Below, one piece after another: positions 34,354 to 43,444 of a stretch of DNA of 64,000 bases; the first letter of the stretch is position 1; each line of letters starts with the position of its first letter. Source of the DNA: HGM04593 sp045660825 (GTDB lineage: Bacteria; Bacteroidota; Bacteroidia; Bacteroidales; Bacteroidaceae); assembly GCA_045660825.1 (NCBI GenBank), contig JAZREN010000030.1:49518-113517 (forward strand), given 5' to 3'. Under the pieces are notes generated by a model. The model was not told the DNA's origin and ran no database searches. It worked only from the letters and a program-made list of their open reading frames with translations. The translations under genes were made by a program, and so were the position numbers.

Positions 34354-36624
34354 ATGGCAAAAAAATATATAGAAACAGTGGTGACCGGCAGTCTTATGCA
34401 ATCGACAGCATGGTTCAGGGAACTTGCCGCAGAGGCAAATGGCGAATATCTTCTGCTTGTCGGCAAAGAGGGTGTAATGGTCGATGAGGAGATGCTTGAT
34501 ACAATGTCAGCAGCTATGCCTACAGAGGCTGTCATGGCATATTCGCATTATCGCAAGAAGATTGATGCTACTATCGTCGATGCGCCCACTATTGATTGGC
34601 AACCAGGCAGCCTGCGCAATGATTTTGATTTTGGTCCCATGATTCTTTTCAGGGTCGAAGCGTTGAAGCGCTATCTTGCAATGCCGCTTGATGAATACTC
34701 ATATGCGGGATTTTATCAGTTGCGTCTTGCAATGGAGCGTCTGGGGGGCATATATCACCACAAGGAATATGTGTACACCGTGGATGAGGACGACACCCGC
34801 AAGAGCGGTGAGAAACAGTTCGACTATGTGAACCCGGCGCAGCGCAACGTGCAGATTGAAATGGAGCAGGTGTGCACCCATCATCTTAAACAGGTGGGGG
34901 GATGGTTACCTCCATGCAAATATGATGCAATTGACCTTTCTGCCGGCGATTTTCCGGTTGAGGCTTCGGTTGTCATTCCTGTTCTCAACCGTGAATCGAC
35001 CATTGCCGATGCCATAACATCGGTGCTCAAACAAAAGGCTTCGTTTGCTTTCAATATATTGGTTGTTGATAACCATTCAACCGACAAGACTCCACAGATA
35101 ATAGACTCTTTTGACGATGAACGGGTGGTGCATATAATCCCATCGCATAACGATTTGGGAATTGGTGGCTGTTGGCAATTGGCGGTGAACGATGCGCGTT
35201 GCGGACGTTTTGCCGTGCAGCTCGACAGTGACGATATATATAGCGATGAAAATACTTTGCAGCGTGTTGTTGACGGCTTTTATCAGCAGCAGTGTGCAAT
35301 GCTCATCGGTTCTTACAGAATATGTGATTTCCAGCTCAATACGTTGCCTCCGGGCATAATTGACCATCGTGAGTGGACTGAGGAGAATGGACGCAACAAT
35401 GCGCTAAGAATCAATGGTCTTGGTGCTCCGCGTGCATTCTTCACACCGGTGATACGAGAGGTGGGATTCCCAAATGTGAGCTATGGCGAGGATTATGCCG
35501 TGGGGTTGCAGATTTCGCGCCGATACAAGATAGGTCGCATTTATGATGTGCTCTATCTGTGCCGTCGTTGGGGCGGAAATTCCGACGCGGCTCTTTCACA
35601 TGAGAAGGTGAACGCTCATAACTATTACAAGGATGGCTTGCGCTCGACCGAATTCGCTGCACGGCAGGCACTAGTGAAGAGTTGGGAAACGGTGACGCGC
35701 GAAGGTGTTGATGCTTTTTTTGAGAAACAGCTGGCGCAGTGGCCTGCAGTGGCAGAAAGATATACATTGTTGAGTACTGCAGAACAACGTGATTTGGAAA
35801 ATGGAATAACATTGCAGTATAATCCTTCGCGTGCAATATCTACTGCGGCAAAGGTTGATGCGGCATCCATAGCCGAGCGTCCATGTTTCCTGTGTGCAAA
35901 AAACAGGCCGGCAGAACAGATTGCGGAGAATGCACTGGGGTCGCTTGAACTGCTTGTGAACCCTTATCCTATTCTGCCAATGCATTTTACATTGGCGGCT
36001 ACACAGCATATGCCGCAGTTACTGGAACCGATGTATGCCGATATGTTGCATCTTGCAGACAAGTGGCAGGGGCTTGCGCTTTTCTACAATGGAGCGAAAT
36101 GTGGTGCTTCGGCTCCCGATCACGCCCATCTGCAGGCTGTGCGTTGTTGCGATGTGCCTTTGCTGAGGGATGTTGCTGCCGGTGATTTTTCTCTTGGCGA
36201 ACCTGTGTGCAGTTTGGGAAATGCTCATGTATACAACGTCAACGGATATGTAGTACCGTTCTTTATGATAACAGCCGATAAAGTATCCCATTCGGTGGAA
36301 CTGTTTGGTCGCTTGCTTGCGGCAATGTCTGTTGCTGATGGTGAACTTGAACCACGGATGAATGTGATATCATATAGTTCTGCAGCCGATGGCTATGTGA
36401 CGATTGTGATGCCTCGTGCGCAGCATCGTCCTGCATGCTACTTTGCCAATGATGTCTCACAACGTCTTGTGAGCCCGGGCGCTTTGGATATGGCAGGCTT
36501 GATGGTGACGCCTCGCGAGTGTGATTTTCAAGGAATTACGGCCGATGAAGCTATGGCACTGTTGCGCGAGGTAGCAATCACAGACAATGCGGCTTGCGCC
36601 ATTGTGGAAAAGTTGAAGAACTGA
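34354..36624 (+). CDS. Fusion of GT2 glycosyltransferase and DUF4922 (HIT/GalT-like) domain
   Basis: A 756-residue two-domain protein. Residues about 203-440 form a family 2 glycosyltransferase (EASVVIPVLNRESTI, then VQLDSDDIY as the DxD motif). From about 500 the sequence is DUF4922: FLCAKNRP with Cys511 and Cys514, and DHAHLQA with His590, His592 and Gln594, the HxHxQ triad of GalT and Ap4A-phosphorylase-like enzymes. Start is ATG 34354, just after a TATTTTCG promoter element (about 34329-34336). The enzyme could couple nucleotide-sugar phosphorolysis to glycosyl transfer; this is inference. SpoIID-like gene begins 1 bp after its stop. Confidence 0.87.
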   Translation: MAKKYIETVVTGSLMQSTAWFRELAAEANGEYLLLVGKEGVMVDEEMLDTMSAAMPTEAVMAYSHYRKKIDATIVDAPTIDWQPGSLRNDFDFGPMILFRVEALKRYLAMPLDEYSYAGFYQLRLAMERLGGIYHHKEYVYTVDEDDTRKSGEKQFDYVNPAQRNVQIEMEQVCTHHLKQVGGWLPPCKYDAIDLSAGDFPVEASVVIPVLNRESTIADAITSVLKQKASFAFNILVVDNHSTDKTPQIIDSFDDERVVHIIPSHNDLGIGGCWQLAVNDARCGRFAVQLDSDDIYSDENTLQRVVDGFYQQQCAMLIGSYRICDFQLNTLPPGIIDHREWTEENGRNNALRINGLGAPRAFFTPVIREVGFPNVSYGEDYAVGLQISRRYKIGRIYDVLYLCRRWGGNSDAALSHEKVNAHNYYKDGLRSTEFAARQALVKSWETVTREGVDAFFEKQLAQWPAVAERYTLLSTAEQRDLENGITLQYNPSRAISTAAKVDAASIAERPCFLCAKNRPAEQIAENALGSLELLVNPYPILPMHFTLAATQHMPQLLEPMYADMLHLADKWQGLALFYNGAKCGASAPDHAHLQAVRCCDVPLLRDVAAGDFSLGEPVCSLGNAHVYNVNGYVVPFFMITADKVSHSVELFGRLLAAMSVADGELEPRMNVISYSSAADGYVTIVMPRAQHRPACYFANDVSQRLVSPGALDMAGLMVTPRECDFQGITADEAMALLREVAITDNAACAIVEKLKN

Positions 36625-36625
36625 T

Positions 36626-37912
36626 ATGAGGACGGTCGATATTGGTGTTTTGTGCGCGACGCACATAAAGTTCGATTTCATCGGAGGTTTTACGCTGTGT
36701 GGCAATCTTGTACCCACTAAAAATGACGTTTTTATCGAGAATGATGAATTGTGTTTCAATGGTGGGCATTATCAATCTCTCTGTTTCAGACCACAATCGC
36801 CCGATTGCTGTTTTCTTTTGCACGATGTTGTTATTGGGGTTGGGTTCCATTGGCAACGTAATGAAGATCAAGTGTTCAAGGGTGAACTGTGCCTTATTGT
36901 CGAAAATGGTATGGTACGTGCAATAAACCGCCTTTTGGTCGAGGATTATCTGGTGAGTGTAATCTCGAGTGAAATGTCGGCTACATCGTCATTCGAGTTT
37001 CTTAAAGCCCATACCATAATATCGCGCAGTTGGCTCTATGCCCAATTGGATAGAAACGAGCGGGTGGACAACGCCGTGCTGGGGTATGAAACGGACGATG
37101 AGATAGTGCGTTGGTATGCGAGGGAGGACCATAAGAATTTTGATTTCTGCGCCGATGACCATTGTCAACGATATCAAGGAATTACGCGTGCTTTGAATCC
37201 AAATGTGGCACGTGCGGTGGAGGCAACACGTGATGTTGTTCTTAAGTGTGATGGCAAGGTGTGTGACGCGCGTTTCAGCAAGTGCTGTGGCGGAGTCACC
37301 GAACGCTTCTCAGCTTGTTGGGAAGATGAGGATTATGATTACCTGAAGGCGTTCAGGGATTGTGAAAACAGCTCTCCTTTGCCCGATTTGACGACCGAAG
37401 CCGGGGCGCGTGTATGGATAGAAAGCGTGCCCGATTCTTTCTGCTCTACAAATGACAAGGCGGTACTTGCACAGATTCTCAATGGCTATGACCGCGAAAC
37501 CAATGATTTCTATCGTTGGAAGGTTGTCTATACACAAAGTGAACTCTCTTCTCTAATAGCAGAACGTTCCGGTATTGATTTTGGAGAAATAACCGATTTG
37601 CAACCTGTTGGGCGAGGTGAGTCGGGACGTATTGTGAAACTGAAAATAATAGGCTCTAAAGCGACAAGAACTGTTGGTAAGGAACTTGAGATAAGACGTT
37701 GGTTATCAAAGTCACATCTTTATAGTTCGGCTTTTGTTGTTGACCGGGAACGTGATTCCTCGGGCAATCTCCTGTTTGTGCTCAAGGGTGCCGGTTGGGG
37801 GCATGGTGTCGGACTATGTCAGATTGGTGCTGCAATGATGGGCGAGAAAGGTTACACGTGTGAACAGATACTCGCATTCTATTATCCCGGGTCGACATTG
37901 GAAAACATTTGA
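36626..37912 (+). CDS. SpoIID/LytB domain protein
   Basis: A 428-residue protein with the SpoIID core: VEDYLVSVISSEMSATSSFEFLKAHTIISRSW (containing the catalytic-site Glu), then DDHCQRYQGI, VCDARFSKCCGGVTE, and the end GAGWGHGVGLCQIGAAMMGEKGYTCEQILAFYYPG. SpoIID family members are lytic transglycosylases acting on stem-peptide-free glycan strands of peptidoglycan. No signal peptide is visible, which is odd for a wall enzyme. It is translationally linked to the GT2-DUF4922 gene, suggesting a joint role in cell-wall glycan metabolism. Confidence 0.88.
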   Translation: MRTVDIGVLCATHIKFDFIGGFTLCGNLVPTKNDVFIENDELCFNGGHYQSLCFRPQSPDCCFLLHDVVIGVGFHWQRNEDQVFKGELCLIVENGMVRAINRLLVEDYLVSVISSEMSATSSFEFLKAHTIISRSWLYAQLDRNERVDNAVLGYETDDEIVRWYAREDHKNFDFCADDHCQRYQGITRALNPNVARAVEATRDVVLKCDGKVCDARFSKCCGGVTERFSACWEDEDYDYLKAFRDCENSSPLPDLTTEAGARVWIESVPDSFCSTNDKAVLAQILNGYDRETNDFYRWKVVYTQSELSSLIAERSGIDFGEITDLQPVGRGESGRIVKLKIIGSKATRTVGKELEIRRWLSKSHLYSSAFVVDRERDSSGNLLFVLKGAGWGHGVGLCQIGAAMMGEKGYTCEQILAFYYPGSTLENI

Positions 37913-37974
37913 TGAAATGTGGCTTTTTGACAAGGTTTGCGGCCATATTATTATGTTAAATTCGTTTTTTTGTA

Positions 37975-37982
37975 TATTTTTG
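37975..37982 (+). promoter_or_regulatory. -7 promoter element of the polysaccharide locus
   Basis: TATTTTTG, a perfect TAnnTTTG match, 135 bp before the first gene of the locus. The -33 region is only T-rich. Confidence 0.6.
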
Positions 37983-38011
37983 CAGAATAAAGAAATTTAA
38001 AGTTTCTTTTG

Positions 38012-38037
38012 AATGCCGTCAATGGCGGCATTTTTTT
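38012..38037 (+). terminator. Terminator-like hairpin in the leader of the polysaccharide locus
   Basis: AATGCCG (38012-38018) and CGGCATT (38026-38032) around TCAATGG, followed by a T7 run. It lies between the promoter and the first gene, so transcription must read through it. An AAGAAA...TTTCTT hairpin precedes it. Confidence 0.7.
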
Positions 38038-38117
38038 GTGAAATGAAATTTATTTAATCACCTCATACAATAAATTGTACGTAAAAGAGTTATTATAAAA
38101 AATAACTATTGTCTATT

Positions 38118-38750
38118 ATGGATGAAAAATCAATGGCTTTAGATATACGCGACGGAATGAATCTCTTTGAGCGTATGGTAAAACGTGTTTTTGATTTCAC
38201 TTGCTCATTGCTTGCACTAATAATATTATCTCCTGTATTTCTTGTTGTTGCTATTGTGTTGCTTTGGCAAGGCGATGGTAGCGTGTTCTTCAGGCAAGAG
38301 AGAATCGGTTATAAGGGGAAACCGTTCAATATACTGAAATTCAGGACCATGCGTGCCGATTCAGAAAGCAATGGAAAACCCCAGTTGGCAGCAGTGAACG
38401 ACGAGCGCCTTACAAAAGTCGGCAAGTTTCTGCGCGAACATCATCTTGACGAGTTGCCACAGCTTGTGAATGTGCTTTGGGGTGATATGTCATTTGTCGG
38501 TCCTCGTCCCGAACGTCGTTATTTCATTGATAAAATCAAACAGCATAATCCAAACTACGATTATCTCTATCTGATTCGTCCGGGATTGACATCGATGGCG
38601 ACTTTGCACAACGGTTATACCGATACGATGGAGAAGATGCTCAAGCGTTTGGATATGGATCTTGAATATCTCCAGAAACGATCTTTGTGGTTGGATATAA
38701 AATTGATTTTCACAACATTCATATATATAGTGAACGGTAAAAAATTCTGA
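38118..38750 (+). CDS. Initiating sugar-phosphate transferase (monotopic PGT)
   Basis: A 210-residue bacterial sugar transferase that moves a sugar phosphate from its nucleotide to undecaprenyl phosphate. A single hydrophobic segment (about 20-45) is followed by FRQERIGYKGKPFNILKFRTM with the Lys/Arg cluster, then DELPQLVNVLWGDMSFVGPRPE, the hallmark of this family. The start is ATG 38118 (MDEKSMALDIR). First gene of the locus; it defines the polymer as lipid-linked. Confidence 0.94.
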   Translation: MDEKSMALDIRDGMNLFERMVKRVFDFTCSLLALIILSPVFLVVAIVLLWQGDGSVFFRQERIGYKGKPFNILKFRTMRADSESNGKPQLAAVNDERLTKVGKFLREHHLDELPQLVNVLWGDMSFVGPRPERRYFIDKIKQHNPNYDYLYLIRPGLTSMATLHNGYTDTMEKMLKRLDMDLEYLQKRSLWLDIKLIFTTFIYIVNGKKF

Positions 38751-38756
38751 TATAAA

Positions 38757-41279
38757 ATGATAAGAAAGATATTGTTTACAATTGCGTTGTCATTCTCGTT
38801 GCAGTGGGTGACAGCGCAAACTGTCTCTGATGACCAGGTCGTTAAAATCATAATGACCGAGAAAGAACGTGGTGCTGATGAAACTGAAATTGCTCGCAAA
38901 CTGTTACAGCAAGGTGCTACACCGGCCCAAATCCGTAGGATAAAGGAAAAGTATGAACAGGAGCAGACGGGGCTTGGCGCCGTAGACCTCACAGGCAAGG
39001 GTGAAAAAAACAACCGTCTTAGAAACGTGAAGTCAAAGGAGGAAAATTTTGTTGTTTCCAAGGAAGATAAAGCTGATGCTCCCAAACTGCAGAAAGATAA
39101 AATCAAGGAAACACAAAAGGAAATGCAGAAGAATATGGCATTTCTGGATTTAGACTCTGTTGTGTATTATAACAATCTGCTGAAAAAGAAAACTGAGGTT
39201 TTTGGCCGCAATCTGTTCAATAACGAACTGTTGACATTTGAACCGGCAATGAATATCCCCGCTCCGGCCGATTATGTACTTGGAGCAGGTGATCAGGTGA
39301 TAATTGATGTTTGGGGTGCATCGCAGCAGACTTTTGACAATGTGATTTCTCCCGAGGGGTTCATTGTTGTTGAAGGTGTCGGAAGAATCAAATTGGCTGG
39401 GCTCACTTTGTCCGAGGCCGACAAGCAGGTGAACCGCATCTTGAATGACTACTACAATGGTTCATCAATAGCTCTTTCAATTGGTGAGACACGCAATGTT
39501 AAGGTGGAGATTGTGGGTGAGGTCGTGGCACCGGGTTCGTATACTTTGAGTGCATTCTCTACTCTGTTCAATGCCTTGTATATGGCAGGCGGAATCAGTG
39601 AACTGGGTTCTTTGCGTGAGATTAATGTCTACAGAAACGGAAAGTCTGTTTCAAAGATAGATGTATATGACTACATAATCAATGGCAATAATGTGGGAAA
39701 TATCCGTCTTCAGGATAATGACCTTGTCGTTGTCGGTCCTTATAATGCTATAGTTAACATCCAGGGTAAGGTCAAGCGCCCGATGATGTACGAGATGAAG
39801 AAGGAGGAGTCACTTGCAAAGTTGCTCTCATACACAGGGGGACTTACCGGCGATGCATATGACAAGAATATCCGCGTAATACGTAAAAGTGGCAGGGAAT
39901 ATTCTATACACACTATAGCAAAGAGTGATTTCGCAGCCTTCAACCTTGTTGACGGAGACTCAATTTATGTCGATTCCATAATACCACGTTTCTCGAATAT
40001 GGTTGAGGTGAAGGGTGCTGTGTTCCACCCGGGAATGTATCAGGTAGACGGTAAAATAAGTACTGTGCTGGATTTGATTGAGGCCGCCGATGGCTTGTGC
40101 GAGGATGCTTTTCTTGCCCGTGCCGTGATGCATCGTCGCAAAGCCGACAGACGTCTTGAGGTGCTTGCCGTCAATCTTGAAGGTATACTTGATGGTACAT
40201 TGCCAGATGTGGAACTTCGTAAGGAAGATGTCCTTTTTATTCCTTCAATGAACGATATGCGTGGTTTGGAAACTATGAAGATATCCGGAGAGGTAAATTA
40301 TCCGGGTGTTTATGAGTATGCCGATAATACTACACTCGAGGATTTTGTTCTGCAGGCCGGTGGTTTGACAAATGTCGCTTCTACCGCGAAGATTGATGTA
40401 TATCGCAGAATATACAACCCTAAATCACTTGAAGGTGGTGATACAATAACCGAGGTGTATTGTTTTGCGCTAAAGGATGGTTTTGTGATAGATGGAACTC
40501 CCGGTTTTGAGCTTGCTCCATTTGATGAGGTTCATGTGCGCAAAAGCCCTGTGAATAATCTTATAAAGAGTGTTACCGTTGATGGTGCTGTCAATTTCAA
40601 AGGCGACTATGCAATGCATAGCTACGACTATCGTTTGAGCAATTTGATAGAGGATGCAGGAGGCTTTGCTTCGTCATCCTATCCTCAGGGTGCCCGGCTC
40701 TACAGAAAAATGTCGCTTGAGGAGAAAATGCAGCGCGAGAACATGATAAAGCAATCACAAAAGCAGATATACGAGGATGCGTTGCGTTCCGACAAGACTT
40801 TTGATATGGCAATATCCGATTCTTTGATTAATCTGAACGCTACTTTCGGCGATGCTTATCTCCTGGACATTGATCTAAAGAGTGCAGTCGAGAATCCGGG
40901 CAGTTATGCCGATATTGTATTGCGCGAGGGTGACAAACTGATTGTCCCAGAATATGCGGCTACTGTAAAAATAAGTGGCGAGGTGCGATACCCGGTTACC
41001 GTAACATTCCGTGAGGGCAAAAAAATAGACTATTACATAAAACATGCCGGTGGATATGCCGACAGGGCAAAAAAGAATAGTGTCTATGCCATATATATGA
41101 ATGGTGGTGTAAAGAAGATTTCAAAACTCTCAAGCAAGGATATACAGCCGGGAATGGAAATTGTCGTGCCCGCAAAGAGCCTGAAGAAGAAATTGTCTAC
41201 AGCAGAAGTTGTGACTATCAGCTCATCGGCCGTTTCAATTGCAACAATGGTTGTGAGCATCATGAATATGTTGAAGTAA
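38757..41279 (+). CDS. Polysaccharide export protein with SLBB domains (Wza-like)
   Basis: An 840-residue exported protein: signal peptide (MIRKILFTIALSFSLQWVTAQ), a charged helical region (about 25-130), a poly-export domain (YVLGAGDQVIIDVWGASQQTFDNVISPEGFIVVEGVGRIKL) and several SLBB repeats (VKVEIVGEVVAPGSYTLSAF; VNIQGKVKRPMMYEM; VKISGEVRYPVTVTF). It lacks a lipobox, unlike E. coli Wza, and ends in a hydrophobic segment. It likely forms the outer-membrane channel for the polymer. It begins 6 bp after the sugar transferase. Confidence 0.92.
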   Translation: MIRKILFTIALSFSLQWVTAQTVSDDQVVKIIMTEKERGADETEIARKLLQQGATPAQIRRIKEKYEQEQTGLGAVDLTGKGEKNNRLRNVKSKEENFVVSKEDKADAPKLQKDKIKETQKEMQKNMAFLDLDSVVYYNNLLKKKTEVFGRNLFNNELLTFEPAMNIPAPADYVLGAGDQVIIDVWGASQQTFDNVISPEGFIVVEGVGRIKLAGLTLSEADKQVNRILNDYYNGSSIALSIGETRNVKVEIVGEVVAPGSYTLSAFSTLFNALYMAGGISELGSLREINVYRNGKSVSKIDVYDYIINGNNVGNIRLQDNDLVVVGPYNAIVNIQGKVKRPMMYEMKKEESLAKLLSYTGGLTGDAYDKNIRVIRKSGREYSIHTIAKSDFAAFNLVDGDSIYVDSIIPRFSNMVEVKGAVFHPGMYQVDGKISTVLDLIEAADGLCEDAFLARAVMHRRKADRRLEVLAVNLEGILDGTLPDVELRKEDVLFIPSMNDMRGLETMKISGEVNYPGVYEYADNTTLEDFVLQAGGLTNVASTAKIDVYRRIYNPKSLEGGDTITEVYCFALKDGFVIDGTPGFELAPFDEVHVRKSPVNNLIKSVTVDGAVNFKGDYAMHSYDYRLSNLIEDAGGFASSSYPQGARLYRKMSLEEKMQRENMIKQSQKQIYEDALRSDKTFDMAISDSLINLNATFGDAYLLDIDLKSAVENPGSYADIVLREGDKLIVPEYAATVKISGEVRYPVTVTFREGKKIDYYIKHAGGYADRAKKNSVYAIYMNGGVKKISKLSSKDIQPGMEIVVPAKSLKKKLSTAEVVTISSSAVSIATMVVSIMNMLK

Positions 41280-41296
41280 ATCGGCTGTTCCTGAAG

Positions 41297-42796
41297 ATGA
41301 GTGATAAGCGGATAATGAAGAACACGGTCATTCTCTATTTGAGAATGATTTTGCAGATGGCGGTATATCTGTACACTTCTCGTGTTGTCATTGAGGCTTT
41401 GGGATTCGTAGATTACGGAATATATGATGTCGTGGGTAGCGTTGTGATGGCAATGATGTTCCTCAACAACTCTATGCTGAATTGCACACAGCGGTTCATT
41501 ACATACTCTTTGGCTGATGGGAAAAATGTGAGTGCGTATTTTTCCCAAAGCCTGATGATACATGCTCTTTTGGGTTTGCTGATTGTTGTGGTCGGTGGTA
41601 TACTGGGAACGGTATATATTCAGCAGTTCATGAACTTACCAGCCGGTAGAATAGCTGATGCGATGTTTGTCTTTTACATAGCTTTGGCCAGTAGTTTTAT
41701 CACAATGGTGAGCGTTCCTTACAATGCATTGATAATTGCACATGAGCACATGGGCGCTTTTGCTGCAATAACTATAGTGGATGTGGTGCTGAAATTGTCG
41801 GTCGCAATGTTGTTGTTCCTTTTTGATGACAACAGGTTGAGGATGTATGCACTGTTGTTGTTTGTCTCGGCAATAGTAGTCAGGGGAATATATGGCGTGT
41901 ATTGCCGCGTCGCATACAAGAATATACGTTTTGTAATGCATGTGGAGAGGGACATATTCAAGAAAATGTTAGGCTTTTTGGGTTGGAACACTATCGGTAA
42001 CGCTGCAATAATGTGTAATACCCAGGGCTTGAACCTGCTGTTGAATGCGGTCGGTGGCCCGGTGGTGAATGCTGCCCGAGGAATTGCTTTTCAAGTGCAG
42101 ACAGCAACGGTGTCATTCATAAACAGTTTCCAGACTGCTATCAACCCACAGATAACAAAGAACTATGCAGTAGGCAATCTTACGAAGATGAACTCTCTGG
42201 TCCTTACATCTTCGCGCGTCTCTTTTCTTTTGATGCTTTTTTTTATAGTGCCCTTGTTGTTGATGACGGAGAACATTTTAGGCTTGTGGCTTGGTGAATA
42301 TCCACCATATACTGTGCTTTTTGTTCGTCTGTTGATTTGTGTGTCTGTGGTTGAGGCTGTGGCCAATCCGTTGATGGTGGGAGCTTCTGCAACGGGCAAT
42401 ATAAAGAGATATCAGTTGATGGTGGGTGGTTGCATGTTGTGTACCGTGCCTGTAGCATATATAGCATTAAAGATGGGTGCTGCGCCTGAATTCGTTTTTT
42501 GGGCCTTGATTGCCACTACGCTGTTGGCGCAATGTGTGAGAATGTGGCTGTGCCGCAAACTGTTCGGATTCTCAATCCGCGATTTCTGTTTGCAGGTCAT
42601 GTGGCCTATAGCGAAAGTCGCTACAGCTTGTTTTGTGCCTTTATTGATGCTGCACAGATATTATACCGGTGCAGTAGGAGTGGACGCTCTACTTGTTTGC
42701 ATAGCTCTTGATGTGTGGGTTGCTGCATGTGTGTTCGCCTTGGGTATGAACAAAGTAGAGAGGAATTTTATATTGAAAAAATTAAGAATGAGATGA
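41297..42796 (+). CDS. Oligosaccharide flippase (Wzx-like)
   Basis: A 499-residue polytopic membrane protein with about 12-14 hydrophobic segments. The N-terminus (MKNTVILYLRMILQMAVYLYTSRVVIEALGFVDYGIYDVVGSVV) matches the polysaccharide biosynthesis (MATE-like) superfamily. It would flip the lipid-linked repeat unit to the periplasm. Its last bases overlap the acyltransferase start (ATGA), so the two are translationally coupled. Confidence 0.93.
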   Translation: MSDKRIMKNTVILYLRMILQMAVYLYTSRVVIEALGFVDYGIYDVVGSVVMAMMFLNNSMLNCTQRFITYSLADGKNVSAYFSQSLMIHALLGLLIVVVGGILGTVYIQQFMNLPAGRIADAMFVFYIALASSFITMVSVPYNALIIAHEHMGAFAAITIVDVVLKLSVAMLLFLFDDNRLRMYALLLFVSAIVVRGIYGVYCRVAYKNIRFVMHVERDIFKKMLGFLGWNTIGNAAIMCNTQGLNLLLNAVGGPVVNAARGIAFQVQTATVSFINSFQTAINPQITKNYAVGNLTKMNSLVLTSSRVSFLLMLFFIVPLLLMTENILGLWLGEYPPYTVLFVRLLICVSVVEAVANPLMVGASATGNIKRYQLMVGGCMLCTVPVAYIALKMGAAPEFVFWALIATTLLAQCVRMWLCRKLFGFSIRDFCLQVMWPIAKVATACFVPLLMLHRYYTGAVGVDALLVCIALDVWVAACVFALGMNKVERNFILKKLRMR

Positions 42797-43434
42797 AACG
42801 TTTTTTAGCTGCAATTATATATATATGCTCGCAGCCTTTGGCTCTTGTATGGAATGCAAAAGTCTCGTCAGCATGGAATGCTTTGATGGACAGGATATAT
42901 TCCGGCATTATTCAACATCGATTCAAAAAGGCAAAAGGGTTGCGTGTCATTGGTCGTCCGGTGATGATTACCGGGGCCAAGCATATTAACTTGGGAGAGA
43001 ATGTGGAGATATGCCGTATGGCAAGAATTGATGCAATAGAATACTATCCTAATACAGGGCAACGTTTTACTCCCGTGCTCAGTCTTGCAAACAATGTCGT
43101 CGTTCAGATATCATGCCACATTGGCTGTATCAACAGGGTAGAGATTGGGGAATATACAACCATGGGAGCCAGAACGTACATCACAGACCACACGCATGGA
43201 ACTGTTGAACGCGAGGATTTGCTCTTGCCACCGCGCCACAGGAATTTGTATTCGAAAGGTCCTGTCAAAATAGGCAAATATGTCTCAATTGGAGAAGGAT
43301 GCATTATATTGCCCGGAGTGACAATTGGAGATCATTCTGTAATTGGAGCAAATGCTGTAGTGACTAAAGATATACCGCCATATTCTGTAGCGGTGGGTAA
43401 TCCTGCAAAAGTTGTTAAACAAGTATTGGAATAA
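42793..43434 (+). CDS. Left-handed beta-helix acyltransferase
   Basis: A 213-residue hexapeptide-repeat transferase of the LbetaH/WbbJ type. Start ATG 42793 overlaps the flippase stop codon. Repeats such as VEIGEYTTMGARTYI, VKIGKYVSIGEGCIILPGVTIGDHSVIGANAVVTKDIPPYSVAVGNPAKVVK fill the C-terminal half, and THGTVE provides a candidate catalytic His. It probably acetylates a sugar of the repeat unit. Confidence 0.92.
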   Translation: MKRFLAAIIYICSQPLALVWNAKVSSAWNALMDRIYSGIIQHRFKKAKGLRVIGRPVMITGAKHINLGENVEICRMARIDAIEYYPNTGQRFTPVLSLANNVVVQISCHIGCINRVEIGEYTTMGARTYITDHTHGTVEREDLLLPPRHRNLYSKGPVKIGKYVSIGEGCIILPGVTIGDHSVIGANAVVTKDIPPYSVAVGNPAKVVKQVLE

Positions 43435-43444
43435 ATAAGTTTAT

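Noticed and set aside
38109..38117. Upstream TTG start for the initiating sugar transferase
   Set aside because: Adds only three residues (MSI) before the ATG at 38118 and no ribosome site favours it.
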